Shown here piece by piece: positions 53,557 to 62,375 of a DNA stretch of 64,000 nucleotides. Source of the stretch: Marinicella rhabdoformis. Lineage in GTDB: Bacteria > Pseudomonadota > Gammaproteobacteria > Xanthomonadales > Marinicellaceae. The DNA lies in contig NZ_VTFS01000003.1 of the NCBI RefSeq assembly GCF_009671245.1, positions 511,160-575,159 on the forward strand. Reading direction: 5' to 3'. The first letter of the stretch is position 1. Every line of letters starts with the position of its first letter. A model generated the notes under the pieces. It was not told where the DNA came from. It did not search any database and worked only from the letters and a program-made list of their open reading frames with translations. The position numbers were made by a program, and so were the translations under genes.

Positions 53557-54915
53557 TTATGGTGGTAAAGTGATTTTAAAACATGCGCCCTTAAACTGTT
53601 CATCTTCACTTATGGCCATTTGACCTTGATAAGAATCTACGATATCAGACACAATGGACAACCCTATACCATGCCCCAATACCTTTTCATCTCCCCTGAC
53701 TCCTCTTTGCAGCAAAACCAAACGTTTATTTTCAGGAATACCAGGCCCGTCATCTGCAATATTTATTTTTAACCCAGTTCTCTGCCTTCCTTCTACAAAA
53801 AGGGTTTTGATGGTGACCTTGACATGTTGATCACACCATTTAAAAGCATTTTCTAACAAGTTACCTAATAACTCGAGCAAATCACCTTTTTCACCATAAA
53901 AAATCGCACCCGGAGCAATTTGAGTATCCACACTGATGTTTTTATTCTTATGGATCTTTTGCAGGGTTTGAATGATTTTATCCAATAAATCGATTACAGG
54001 AACACCTTGGGTAAACGTCCTATGTCCTGCAACAGCCGCTTTCTTTAATTGATATGCCACAATTTCATTCATGTGATTCAGCTGCTGTTGAATCACATCC
54101 TTATCACTTTCATCGGTTCCTAATTCTGACTGAATAACAGCAAGAGGCGTTTTCAGAGAGTGAGCCAAGTCACCTAAGGTTTTTCTCTGACGTTCTAAAT
54201 GATTCCTTTCATTGGCAATCAAACGGTTTAAACTGGAAGTTAAACCCATTAATTCTGTTGGATAATTTTCAGAAAAAATTAAGCTATCCCCTTTTTCAAG
54301 CAAGGCCAAGTCTTGTGTCAGTTTTTTCAAAGGTTTAGTAGCCCAAACCATGGTGAGCCATTGCATCACAAGTAAAAATAAACTGATGCCTAACAACCAT
54401 GACAACAGCGTTTCTTCAAATTCCCACAGCTCTTCGTAAAAATTTCCTGCATGCTCAGTCAAAATTATGGTTACCAATTCTGATGTTTGTTCGGACTCTA
54501 TTTCAACACCCTGACTCAACCGAAATAACCGCTCTCCCTGATACTCTAAAGGAGATTCAAACAAACGCTGATTGGTACTCACCCGAACGGCCTTAGGCAA
54601 GTTTTGACCTATAGCGGAAGGCGAGTGCCAATATTCATTTACCGCAATGATTTCGGCATACATCCCAGATCCTGGTTGATTCAACCTCGGTGTGGGCAAT
54701 TGCTCTGGAAATACCAGCTGACCCTCAATGATTTCCAAGTCTGGCAACAAAGCTTCAACATAGCTTTCAAGTCGTTCTTTGACTATATGCAAGGTTTTTT
54801 CTTTGAAAGCCTGGGCCATAACCAACCCAACAACAGCCAAAGCCAATAGTAATACGGTATTTGAAACCAACAAAACCACTTTGGTTAATGAGCGATTTTT
54901 TGGTGAAAAACCCAT
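53557..54915 (-). CDS. Sensor histidine kinase (PhoQ-like)
   Basis: 452 aa from the ATG at 54915. Two membrane spans (KVVLLVSNTVLLLALAVVGL and SWLLGISLFLLVMQWLTMVW) enclose a ~140-residue periplasmic sensor region. A HAMP-like segment (TKPLKKLTQDLALLEKGDS) precedes the H box LGDLAHSLKTPLAV. The N box is LLGNLLENAFKWC and the G boxes are DDGPGIPENKR and GHGIGLSIV. DLAHSLKTPLAV is the PhoQ-subfamily version of the H box. The periplasmic part is acidic (for example ESEQTSE), compatible with divalent cation or peptide sensing, but this is inference. Partner of the regulator directly upstream. Confidence 0.92.
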   Translation of the reverse strand: MGFSPKNRSLTKVVLLVSNTVLLLALAVVGLVMAQAFKEKTLHIVKERLESYVEALLPDLEIIEGQLVFPEQLPTPRLNQPGSGMYAEIIAVNEYWHSPSAIGQNLPKAVRVSTNQRLFESPLEYQGERLFRLSQGVEIESEQTSELVTIILTEHAGNFYEELWEFEETLLSWLLGISLFLLVMQWLTMVWATKPLKKLTQDLALLEKGDSLIFSENYPTELMGLTSSLNRLIANERNHLERQRKTLGDLAHSLKTPLAVIQSELGTDESDKDVIQQQLNHMNEIVAYQLKKAAVAGHRTFTQGVPVIDLLDKIIQTLQKIHKNKNISVDTQIAPGAIFYGEKGDLLELLGNLLENAFKWCDQHVKVTIKTLFVEGRQRTGLKINIADDGPGIPENKRLVLLQRGVRGDEKVLGHGIGLSIVSDIVDSYQGQMAISEDEQFKGACFKITLPP

Positions 54916-54919
54916 CAAA

Positions 54920-55600
54920 TTAATCAGATCGGCTGCTCATTCGATAACCCCTGCCTCGCAAAGTTTCTATCAGTTTTTCATCAGGTAAAATAACTGCCAT
55001 TTTTTTGCGCAATCGCCCAACAAAAACCTCTATCACATTACTGTCCCGGTCATAATCTTGATGATATATGTGTTCTGTCAAAGTGCTTTTAGAAATTACT
55101 TCATCTTGATGGTGAAGCATATATTCTAAAACTTTATACTCATATGAAGTTAAATCCAATGGGTGACCATCGACCTCTACAGATTGCGTGCTCATATTTA
55201 AAACAACTGGACCACAGGATATTTCAGGTGTTGTATTCCCAGAGCTTCTCCTCAATAAAGCATTCACTCGCGCCAATAATTCTGGAAAATGGAAAGGCTT
55301 TACTAAATAATCATCTGCACCAGCATCTAAACCCATGACTTTATCTTGCCAAGAACCCCGTGCAGTCAGAACAATGATAGGAAATTTAACACCTTCGTCT
55401 CTTAAGGTTTGAATCACTTCCATACCAGATATTTTGGGCAATCCTAAATCGATAACCGCCACATCTGCAGGAAATTCTTGACCTTTAAATAGACCGTCTT
55501 GACCATTGTCTGCGGCATCTACAACAAATCCTGATTCTTCAAACCTTTTTATTAAAATGTTTCTTAAATTGTCATCGTCTTCAATAACTAAAACTCTCAT
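54920..55600 (-). CDS. OmpR/PhoP-family response regulator
   Basis: 226 aa. The receiver has the acidic pair IEDDDNL, the phospho-acceptor Asp in VAVIDLGLPKISGME, Thr in IIVLTARGS and Lys in DYLVKPFHFPELLAR. The C-terminal winged helix has LDLTSYEYKVLEYMLHH, DRDSNVIEVFVGRLRKKM and TLRGRGYRM. It resembles PhoP most closely. Kinase and regulator are separated by 4 bp. Targets are unknown; a PepSY-like small protein gene lies 23 bp upstream. Confidence 0.93.
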   Translation of the reverse strand: MRVLVIEDDDNLRNILIKRFEESGFVVDAADNGQDGLFKGQEFPADVAVIDLGLPKISGMEVIQTLRDEGVKFPIIVLTARGSWQDKVMGLDAGADDYLVKPFHFPELLARVNALLRRSSGNTTPEISCGPVVLNMSTQSVEVDGHPLDLTSYEYKVLEYMLHHQDEVISKSTLTEHIYHQDYDRDSNVIEVFVGRLRKKMAVILPDEKLIETLRGRGYRMSSRSD

Positions 55601-55623
55601 AACGAAAACATCAACCTCTCTTA

Positions 55624-56034
55624 TTAGTTTTTACGACCGCCATCATCCTTAGACTGACTTCTGGTACTGCGACTTTTTTTGATTGAGCGATTGCTTGCAC
55701 CCCTTTGTGAAGTCGTTTTTTTGGACTGTCCAGTATGCCTGCTCTTTCTGTTGCCGTCATTTCTCCTACTACTTTGTTTATTACTTTGACTGTTATTAGA
55801 TTGAAATGAAGATTTCGACTGCCTTGAATTGAATGATGAATTGGCCGTTTTTTTTATTGTTTTAATTTTTCCATCAGGTGTTAATATTTTGACAATGTGT
55901 TTGCCATTTTTAGTTTTTGCTGACAACACTTTACCTTGAGCCCTGGCTTGATTAACCGACTGACTTAAAGAGCTTTGCTGTGCCATTGCTTGATTAACAA
56001 ACAACAGTAAACATATACATAGAATACGCATCAT
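55624..56034 (-). CDS. Small exported basic protein with PepSY-like core
   Basis: 136 aa. The N terminus MMRILCICLLLFVNQAMAQ is a signal peptide. Residues about 30-60 (ARAQGKVLSAKTKNGKHIVK, ILTPDGKIKTI) follow the PepSY-type beta pattern seen in small proteins encoded ahead of PhoPQ-like systems. The remaining ~75 residues are low-complexity Ser/Arg/Lys/Asn with net positive charge. The ATG pair at 56034/56031 starts the signal peptide; an ATG at 56055 adds seven residues. Possible role as a periplasmic modulator of the adjacent kinase (inference). Confidence 0.65.
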   Translation of the reverse strand: MMRILCICLLLFVNQAMAQQSSLSQSVNQARAQGKVLSAKTKNGKHIVKILTPDGKIKTIKKTANSSFNSRQSKSSFQSNNSQSNKQSSRRNDGNRKSRHTGQSKKTTSQRGASNRSIKKSRSTRSQSKDDGGRKN

Positions 56035-56061
56035 GGGTTCATTGTATGACATCAATCTGAA

Positions 56062-56727
56062 TTATGGCTGAATTTCTGCCCTCATGAGATTAATTGTTTC
56101 TTTATAATCGTCAGTATTAAAAATGGCAGAACCCGCTACAAATGTATCAACACCCGCATCAGCAATGGTTTTTATGTTGTCTACTTTTACCCCGCCATCA
56201 ATTTCTAATCGAATGTTCTTACCGGATGCATCAATCAGCTCCCTGACTTTTTTGACTTTTTTTAACGTTTCCGGGATAAACTTTTGTCCACCAAAACCAG
56301 GATTTACACTCATCAATAGAATCATATCAAGTTTATCCATCACATGTTCGAGGACATGTATGGGTGTTGCTGGATTCAAAACCAGACCAGCCTGGCAACC
56401 TGCATCTTTAATCAGTGCCAATGAACGATCAATGTGCTCTGAAGCTTCAGGATGAAAAGTAATCATGTTTGCACCTGCTTTTGCAAAATCACCAATGATT
56501 CTATCAACAGGCTTGACCATTAAATGAACATCAATTGGCGCCTTTATTCCAAAGTCACGTAAAGCTTCAAGCACCAAAGGACCAATGGTTAAGTTCGGCA
56601 CATAATGATTGTCCATGACATCAAAGTGCAACCAGTCTGCCCCTGAATCTAAAACCGCCTGACAGTCCTCACCTAAACGGGCAAAATCAGCTGATAAAAT
56701 GGATGGCGCAATTATGAATGGATTCAT
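56062..56727 (-). CDS. rpe: Ribulose-phosphate 3-epimerase
   Basis: Interconverts ribulose-5-phosphate and xylulose-5-phosphate. 221 aa TIM barrel with [72 protein letters not shown] and [12 protein letters not shown]. Metal ligands and the catalytic Asp pair are intact. First gene of the string leading to the two-component system, with 27 bp to the next gene. Confidence 0.97.
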   Translation of the reverse strand: MNPFIIAPSILSADFARLGEDCQAVLDSGADWLHFDVMDNHYVPNLTIGPLVLEALRDFGIKAPIDVHLMVKPVDRIIGDFAKAGANMITFHPEASEHIDRSLALIKDAGCQAGLVLNPATPIHVLEHVMDKLDMILLMSVNPGFGGQKFIPETLKKVKKVRELIDASGKNIRLEIDGGVKVDNIKTIADAGVDTFVAGSAIFNTDDYKETINLMRAEIQP

Positions 56728-56912
56728 GATTTTTGGATAAATTTTAAGTAGCTAAAGTTTGTCACTCAAAGGCAATGAAATCAAGAAAGAATACGCTAAT
56801 TATTTGCACAAGTAGATTTCATCTGATATCTTTGCATCGCCATTGATGCGGCATCCCCTTACATAGCACATCAAATGGAAATCATACCAATAAAAATTAA
56901 TAGAGGAAGATT

Positions 56913-57536
56913 ATGAAACTGTTTTTAATGCTTGGGTTATTTTTTAGCGCCACAGGTCATGCTCAAGAAGACTTTGCAGATATTGGCAATTTAAACGGCT
57001 GGGAATTCAACAACCAGTCAAGCCCCGCGGGAGCTTTCACCTGGTTTCAAGGCATACCTATAGAATTTACATCCCATTCAGGCGCAGATGATGCTTACAT
57101 AGCAGCCAACTTTGAAAGTACTGGCGCCAATGGTACCATTTGTAACTACTTAATTGTCCCAGATGTTCCAATGTCTCAATTGAACTTTTGGACCAGAAGT
57201 CGAACTGCAATGGATGGTAAAGTAGTGTATCCAGATCGATTGCGTGTTATGTATAGCTCATCAGGAAATAAAGTACCCGGTGACTGTACCAATGATTTTG
57301 GCGATTTTTCTGAGGAATTACTTGTCATTAATCCAAATTTGACTACCACAGGATATCCGTTAGATTCTTGGACTGAATACAATGTGAACATCCCAGGCAA
57401 TGGCAGGGTCGCATTTGTCTACCACGTTGATGATGCTGGCTCAAATGGCACAAACTCAAACTACATTGGCATTGATACGGTCAGTTTAATAGAGGATTTG
57501 ATTTTTAGTGATGGATTTGAGCAAGCAGCTCCTTAA
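56913..57536 (+). CDS. Secreted choice-of-anchor-type protein with IFSDGFE tail
   Basis: 207 aa. Signal peptide MKLFLMLGLFFSATGHAQ. The mature part is a beta-rich jelly-roll like choice-of-anchor J proteins: DFADIGNLNGWEFNNQSS, then a DDAYIAANFESTGANGTICN block, LNFWTRSRT and YIGIDTVSLIED. It ends DLIFSDGFEQAAP. The IFxDGFE ending recurs at the C terminus of many secreted proteins in Xanthomonadales-like genomes and may be a sorting tag (recollection plus inference). GAGGAAG precedes the ATG. It ends at a good terminator. Confidence 0.78.
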   Translation: MKLFLMLGLFFSATGHAQEDFADIGNLNGWEFNNQSSPAGAFTWFQGIPIEFTSHSGADDAYIAANFESTGANGTICNYLIVPDVPMSQLNFWTRSRTAMDGKVVYPDRLRVMYSSSGNKVPGDCTNDFGDFSEELLVINPNLTTTGYPLDSWTEYNVNIPGNGRVAFVYHVDDAGSNGTNSNYIGIDTVSLIEDLIFSDGFEQAAP

Positions 57537-57547
57537 TAGTTTTGTTG

Positions 57548-57580
57548 TGACTGCTGTTACTTCAGCAGTCATACTTTTTC
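57548..57580 (+). terminator. Rho-independent terminator after the secreted-protein gene
   Basis: TGACTGCTG / CAGCAGTCA (57548-57556 with 57563-57571) around TTACTT, followed by TACTTTTTCT. Confidence 0.8.
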
Positions 57581-57585
57581 TGACA

Positions 57586-58401
57586 TTACCATCCTTTTAA
57601 ATCTTTCACTTTTTCCCAAGACTGTTGGACTTGTTTGGCCTTTTCTTCAGCCACTTTCATCATCTCAGGCGGCAACCCTTTGGCTATCAACTTATCAGGA
57701 TGATGTTGGCTCATCATTTTTTTGTAAGCACGGCGTATGGTGGCTTTGCTGTCATCTTGATCAACGCCCAAAACAGCATAAGGATTCATTGGTGCTGAGC
57801 TGCTGACTGGTCGCTGACGCTGTCTTTGCTTGTTTTGTTGATAGTGGTGTTGTCGCTGGCGTCCTCCATGTGGGTCGTAACCATAGGCAGCGCCCCGCAT
57901 TTTCATCATTGCCATCAGCAAATGATGAGGATACCCTATTGTCTGACAGATGTTTTCAATCAAACGCGCTTCTGCGGCTGAAATGTTGCCATCTGCTTCG
58001 GCCACATCAACCAACATTTCTAAGAAAATTTGGCGAAGTGACAATGATCGACGAGACAATTGTGCAAATACACGTAATGGCGTGTCTATTGAACCGCCAG
58101 ATTTTCCTTGGTTAAATAAGTCGATGGCACGTTGTCGCAATTCAGCATTCAGCTTCATATGACTCATGATGCCTTCGGCTTTTTGAATTTCGAGGTTACT
58201 CACTTGTCCATCAGCTTTCGCCAATTTCCCCATACTCAGGAACAATGCATTAAAAAAACTTTCTTGTGTGGCTTGTTGTTTACCTGATGCCCTTGGTCCT
58301 GAAATTTGTCGTTCAACCCATGCCCCAAGCCAAGCGCCCATGATCATGCCAAAATAACTGCCAAACTTAAATCCTAAAATACCACCTATGATGATGCCCA
58401 T
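57586..58401 (-). CDS. djlA: Membrane-anchored DnaJ-like co-chaperone DjlA
   Basis: 271 aa (E. coli 271). An N-terminal glycine-rich membrane segment (GIIIGGILGFKFGSYFGMIM) is followed by a TerB-like helical domain (FFNALFLSMGKLAKADGQVS, AEADGNISAAEARLIE). After a Gln/Arg-rich linker, the C-terminal J domain has YAVLGVDQDDSKATIRRAYK and the HPD motif in QHHPDKLIAKGLPPEM. It stimulates DnaK ATPase at the inner membrane. Divergent from purC. Confidence 0.95.
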   Translation of the reverse strand: MGIIIGGILGFKFGSYFGMIMGAWLGAWVERQISGPRASGKQQATQESFFNALFLSMGKLAKADGQVSNLEIQKAEGIMSHMKLNAELRQRAIDLFNQGKSGGSIDTPLRVFAQLSRRSLSLRQIFLEMLVDVAEADGNISAAEARLIENICQTIGYPHHLLMAMMKMRGAAYGYDPHGGRQRQHHYQQNKQRQRQRPVSSSAPMNPYAVLGVDQDDSKATIRRAYKKMMSQHHPDKLIAKGLPPEMMKVAEEKAKQVQQSWEKVKDLKGW

Positions 58402-58481
58402 ATTCGATTGATTACTCGTTTAATTTGCTTCGTTTATAACTCACAGCTAAAATAGTGCCTTTTTAACCGCATACTCAACTC

Positions 58482-59354
58482 ATGTCTATCCAGTTTCCAA
58501 AAATTCACCAAGGCAAAGTTCGCGATGTTTATCAAATTGATGACAAACATTTATTGATGGTAGCCAGCGATCGATTGAGTGCTTTTGACGTGGTGTTACC
58601 TGATGACATCCCGCACAAAGGTGCATTGTTGACACAGATTTCAAATTTTTGGTTTGATTACATGCGCCCTATTATAAAGAATCATTTGGCAGATGTGAAA
58701 GTGGAAGAAGTCATTCCAAACGCATCGGCTGATTTAAAAGCACGCGCCGTTGTGGTTAAGAAGCTTAAAGCCCTCCCTTGTGAAGCCATTGTTCGTGGCT
58801 ATATCATAGGATCTGGTTGGAAAGATTATTTGTCAACTGGCGAAGTTTGTGGCATCAAATTACCAAGCGGCCTCCAACAAGCAGAAAAATTAACGCAAAC
58901 ATTGTTTACGCCATCCTCAAAAGCCGCGGTTGGCGACCATGATGAAAACATCAGTTTTGATCAATTGGTTAACCTGATAGGCATCGAGCGCGCAGAACAA
59001 CTCAAAACAGTTTCCATAAGCATCTACAACAAAGCCATCACACATGCCGAAGCAAATGGTCTGATGATCGCCGATACCAAGTTTGAATTTGGCTTAGATG
59101 AAGACGATGAATTGGTTTTGATGGATGAAGTCTTAACACCGGATTCATCACGCTTCTGGAATAAGAACAACTACCAAGCAGGTATCAGTCCAGAAAGTTA
59201 TGACAAACAGTTTGTTCGTGACTATTTAGAAACACTCAACTGGGATAAGACCCCACCTGGCCCAAACATACCCGCAGACATCATTAATAAAACAGCAGAG
59301 AAATACCATGAAGCCTACCAACGCATCACAGGAAAAGCCTTCCAACTCGATTAA
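58482..59354 (+). CDS. purC: SAICAR synthase PurC
   Basis: Phosphoribosylaminoimidazole-succinocarboxamide synthase of purine synthesis. 290 aa, the longer type shared with yeast and Xanthomonas rather than the 237-aa E. coli form. Motifs: HQGKVRDVYQIDDKHLLMVA, SDRLSAFDVVLPDDIPHKG, VRGYIIGSGWKDY, DTKFEFGLDEDDELVLMDEV and LTPDSSRFW. The 3' end overlaps the following membrane-protein gene by 47 bp. Confidence 0.97.
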   Translation: MSIQFPKIHQGKVRDVYQIDDKHLLMVASDRLSAFDVVLPDDIPHKGALLTQISNFWFDYMRPIIKNHLADVKVEEVIPNASADLKARAVVVKKLKALPCEAIVRGYIIGSGWKDYLSTGEVCGIKLPSGLQQAEKLTQTLFTPSSKAAVGDHDENISFDQLVNLIGIERAEQLKTVSISIYNKAITHAEANGLMIADTKFEFGLDEDDELVLMDEVLTPDSSRFWNKNNYQAGISPESYDKQFVRDYLETLNWDKTPPGPNIPADIINKTAEKYHEAYQRITGKAFQLD

Positions 59355-59778
59355 CTATTTATTGACGGAATACCATAAATCACATTTGAATCGAACCAAT
59401 CAACTGATTCATTATGTTTGTGTTCCGGTTATTTTTTGGTCAATCAGCGCCATGTTGTGGTTAGTTAAACTGCCCATTATCATGAATTTAGCAGTCGCCA
59501 GCATGGCTTTACTGATGGTTTATTATTTAATCAAAAGCGTTAAGGTTTTTGCTGTAATGCTTATATTTTCTGCTGGCTGTTTGGCGCTAAACTATTACAT
59601 GGAAATGCAAAACTTACCATTACTGTGGATAGCGGTTATTGCTTTCGTCATTGCTTGGATTGGTCAATTCATTGGCCATCACATTGAAGGGAAAAAACCT
59701 TCATTCTTTCAAGACTTACAATTTTTATTGATTGGCCCTGCTTGGGTTGTGTTTAAATTTTTCGGCGTTAAGGTTTAA
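59308..59778 (+). CDS. Mpo1-like (DUF962) membrane protein
   Basis: 156 aa. N-terminal YHKSHLNRTNQLIHYVCVP and C-terminal GHHIEGKKPSFFQDLQFLL carry the conserved histidines of the Mpo1/YGL010w family, whose yeast member is an Fe-dependent dioxygenase in phytosphingosine (2-hydroxy fatty acid) breakdown. Four hydrophobic segments lie between and after. The start ATG at 59308 lies inside purC in another frame; an in-frame alternative after the overlap would cut the first histidine block, so the overlap is favoured. The bacterial substrate is unknown. Confidence 0.88.
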   Translation: MKPTNASQEKPSNSINYLLTEYHKSHLNRTNQLIHYVCVPVIFWSISAMLWLVKLPIIMNLAVASMALLMVYYLIKSVKVFAVMLIFSAGCLALNYYMEMQNLPLLWIAVIAFVIAWIGQFIGHHIEGKKPSFFQDLQFLLIGPAWVVFKFFGVKV

Positions 59779-59863
59779 GGTCAATTTATTAACTTTAACA
59801 AAACAAAGAATTAACAGCCAATCATTATAATGCATGCCAAAACAGGCTGACTAACCCTTAAAA

Positions 59864-60529
59864 TTGAACGACTGGCAACGCAACAAATCTTGGCAACACT
59901 GGACTCATCACAGCATAACCCCTGTTTTGCTGGTTTTGCTTTTGCTTATTATTCCCAAATCCTGGCTGTTCCCCCCAAATAAAAACTTAACCACCCGCAC
60001 TGTTTCTATCGAATTATCGACAGCCACCACAGCACCCGAAATCCCATACCAAGTGTCAACTGAACCTAAAGAAAAAGAACAAAAAGCAAACCCATCAACC
60101 TCACAAAGCAGTCGCATCAAAACACCACAACAATCAAACCCCAATCCCGTGGTTAACAAAACACCAGAAAAACAAATCATCAAGAAAGCCACACCAAAAA
60201 AAGAAACACTCAATTCCAGAGATGTGCAAATGATGATGCTTCAAGCTGTTGACCCCAAACTTACAGACAGCGACTTTTTATCGAAAAAAAATCAAAATCA
60301 ATTTTTAGCCAAACAATATATTGCCAAAGATAATTATGCAGACCTACCTTATTTGGATGAATCCATAGATGCACCTCGCGTTCAAATGGCATTTTACTCT
60401 CCAGGATTTATGGGTAATGTTGAAAAATTTTTCGATAAAATCACTTATAAAAAGACATTTACCACCAAATACGGTACAAAAATTCATTGTGCATTGGTTG
60501 GCGTCATTGCCATGTGTGGCTGGAAATAG
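59864..60529 (+). CDS. Single-span membrane protein of unknown function
   Basis: 221 aa from a TTG at 59864; no ATG fits. Short cytoplasmic N terminus rich in Trp and His, one membrane span (SITPVLLVLLLLIIPKSWLF), then a Pro/Lys/Ser/Thr-rich extended region (about residues 45-120) and a compact C-terminal domain ending in KIHCALVGVIAMCGWK with two cysteines. The topology recalls TonB-like or periplasm-spanning proteins, but no TonB C-terminal motif is seen. No function is proposed. The gene stands between the Mpo1-like gene and a candidate sRNA. Confidence 0.65.
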   Translation: MNDWQRNKSWQHWTHHSITPVLLVLLLLIIPKSWLFPPNKNLTTRTVSIELSTATTAPEIPYQVSTEPKEKEQKANPSTSQSSRIKTPQQSNPNPVVNKTPEKQIIKKATPKKETLNSRDVQMMMLQAVDPKLTDSDFLSKKNQNQFLAKQYIAKDNYADLPYLDESIDAPRVQMAFYSPGFMGNVEKFFDKITYKKTFTTKYGTKIHCALVGVIAMCGWK

Positions 60530-60623
60530 TCCAATATCGACACGATTTTGTGGTATTTTTGCAACACAATCTTAACAAAAGGCCATTTTGTTGTATTATT
60601 TAAACAAATTAGTCAAACATGTG

Positions 60624-60652
60624 TTGCATTCATACCAATGCTGTTGTAATAT
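60624..60652 (+). promoter_or_regulatory. Candidate sigma-70 promoter upstream of the ORF-less transcript
   Basis: TTGCAT (60624-60629), 17-bp spacer, TAATAT (60647-60652), predicting a start near 60659. Confidence 0.6.
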
Positions 60653-60658
60653 TGTCCA

Positions 60659-60753
60659 CAGTTTTAGAGTAATTCATTTCTTAACTCCAAGACAAGCAGG
60701 GCACATTAAGTAAAATATCGATTAACCCATCTCAAAAGGATGGGTTTTTTTTT
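60659..60753 (+). ncRNA. Candidate small RNA or pgi leader ending at a strong terminator
   Basis: Between the promoter-like pair and pgi lies about 95 nt without an ORF, ending at AACCCATC / GATGGGTT (60724-60731 with 60739-60746) and seven more T (to 60753). The terminator is 78 nt before the pgi start. The arrangement fits a short independent RNA, or an attenuated leader of pgi. No known RNA family is recognised. Confidence 0.45.
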
Positions 60754-60830
60754 GCCTAATGTTCCTGCTTTGTGTGGTTATTTTGTCACAAAGCTTTAAA
60801 ATAGCTCACCAATTAAAGAATCCACTTTGC

Positions 60831-62375
60831 ATGAGAAACAACCGCGTTTGGGCCACACTGGAACAGCTGGCTCAAAAACCTGAACACAAAGACCTTAAGC
60901 ACAGCATCGCCGATGTTGAGCGCATGGAAGCATTGACGCTACAATGCGGCGACTTGTATCTTGATTGCTCTAAAAACTGGCTCTCACTTCAAGTTTTTGA
61001 GCAACTACAACAGTTAGCAGAAGCCAGTGACTTAAAAGCCAGCATCCAAAAACTCTTTAATTTAGAAACAGTCAACACCAGTGAAAACCAAGCCGCTGGT
61101 CATACCACTTTGCGCGACCCCAACCACCAAAACCGCAAACACAATTTAGAACGCATGAAAGTGTTGGCTGAACGGATAAAGAATAATAAAATAACCACCG
61201 CTTTTGGTAAGCCCGTCAAACAATTGGTTAACATCGGCATTGGAGGCTCATACCTTGGTCCTCGCTTGGCAATAGAAGCGCTCACTGATTTACAAAGTGA
61301 AAGCCAAATTCCAGTTTATTTTGCAGCTTCTGTTGATGACTCGTTGATCAACCAATTGTTTCAGAGCATCGACATAGAACACAGCTTATTCTGTATCAGT
61401 TCTAAGAGCTTCGGCACAGCAGAAACCTTAATGAATGCCGAAGCGGTAATAGAAAAACTAAAACAACGTCCAGGTTATTTGCCAAACGATAATCAATCCT
61501 CATTGATGGCCATCACCGCCAAACCCGAAAGGGCCAAAGCCATAGGCATCAATGACTCAATGATATTGCCGTTTGACACCACCATCGGTGGACGCTTCTC
61601 ATTGTGGTCGAGCATTGGATTCCCCATCATGTTGGCAGCTGGCAGCGATGCCTTTGAAGAAATGCTTGATGGTGCTAACATCATGGATAATCATTATTTA
61701 GAAACACCATTTGATAAAAACATGCCAGTTGTGCTGGCCTTGATTGGTATTTGGTACAGAAATTTTATCGGCTTGTCAGGCTATGCTTGCTTGCCTTATG
61801 ATGCACGATTGAGGTGCTTTCCCAAATGGTTGCAACAACTGATGATGGAAAGTACAGGTAAGATGCACAACCTTCAAGGTCAAACCATAGATTACCCCAC
61901 ATCACCTTGGGTGTTTGGTGATCATGGCCAGTTATCGCAACATGCGTTTTTTCAAGCCTTTCATCAAGGCATAGATGCCCTACCCATGGATTTCATTGGC
62001 GTCTTAGACCATGATTCTCCCAGCCAAAGGTTTTTATTATTTAATATGATTGCCCAAGGTGCTGCATTGATGTCTGGTGAAAGCCACGAACACATAGACA
62101 ACCATGACTGCCCGGGTAACAAACCCAGCACCACTTTGCTGTTAAATAGCATGAACCCAAAAGCAGTTGGTCAATTGCTCGCCATGTATGAACACATGAT
62201 TTACACCCAATCGGTGATTTGGAACATCAACTGTTTCGATCAACCAGGTGTAGAGCTGGGCAAGAAATTAGCCAAACGCATAGAAAAACACGTACAAGAA
62301 AACCACTTGGACGACTTACCCTTAGACCCATCAACACAAAATTTGATCAAAAAGGTGATGAACCATGAAGGATGA
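60831..62375 (+). CDS. pgi: Glucose-6-phosphate isomerase
   Basis: 514 aa from the ATG at 60831 (an in-frame codon at 60759 would start inside the terminator tail). Motifs: VNIGIGGSYLGPRLAIEAL, ISSKSFGTAETLMNAEAV, GGRFSLWSSIGFPIML, MESTGKMHNLQG (variant of the usual ESNGK), the histidine region SGESHEHIDNHDCPGNKPS, and SVIWNINCFDQPGVELGKKL. It overlaps apbC by 11 bp. Confidence 0.95.
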   Translation: MRNNRVWATLEQLAQKPEHKDLKHSIADVERMEALTLQCGDLYLDCSKNWLSLQVFEQLQQLAEASDLKASIQKLFNLETVNTSENQAAGHTTLRDPNHQNRKHNLERMKVLAERIKNNKITTAFGKPVKQLVNIGIGGSYLGPRLAIEALTDLQSESQIPVYFAASVDDSLINQLFQSIDIEHSLFCISSKSFGTAETLMNAEAVIEKLKQRPGYLPNDNQSSLMAITAKPERAKAIGINDSMILPFDTTIGGRFSLWSSIGFPIMLAAGSDAFEEMLDGANIMDNHYLETPFDKNMPVVLALIGIWYRNFIGLSGYACLPYDARLRCFPKWLQQLMMESTGKMHNLQGQTIDYPTSPWVFGDHGQLSQHAFFQAFHQGIDALPMDFIGVLDHDSPSQRFLLFNMIAQGAALMSGESHEHIDNHDCPGNKPSTTLLLNSMNPKAVGQLLAMYEHMIYTQSVIWNINCFDQPGVELGKKLAKRIEKHVQENHLDDLPLDPSTQNLIKKVMNHEG

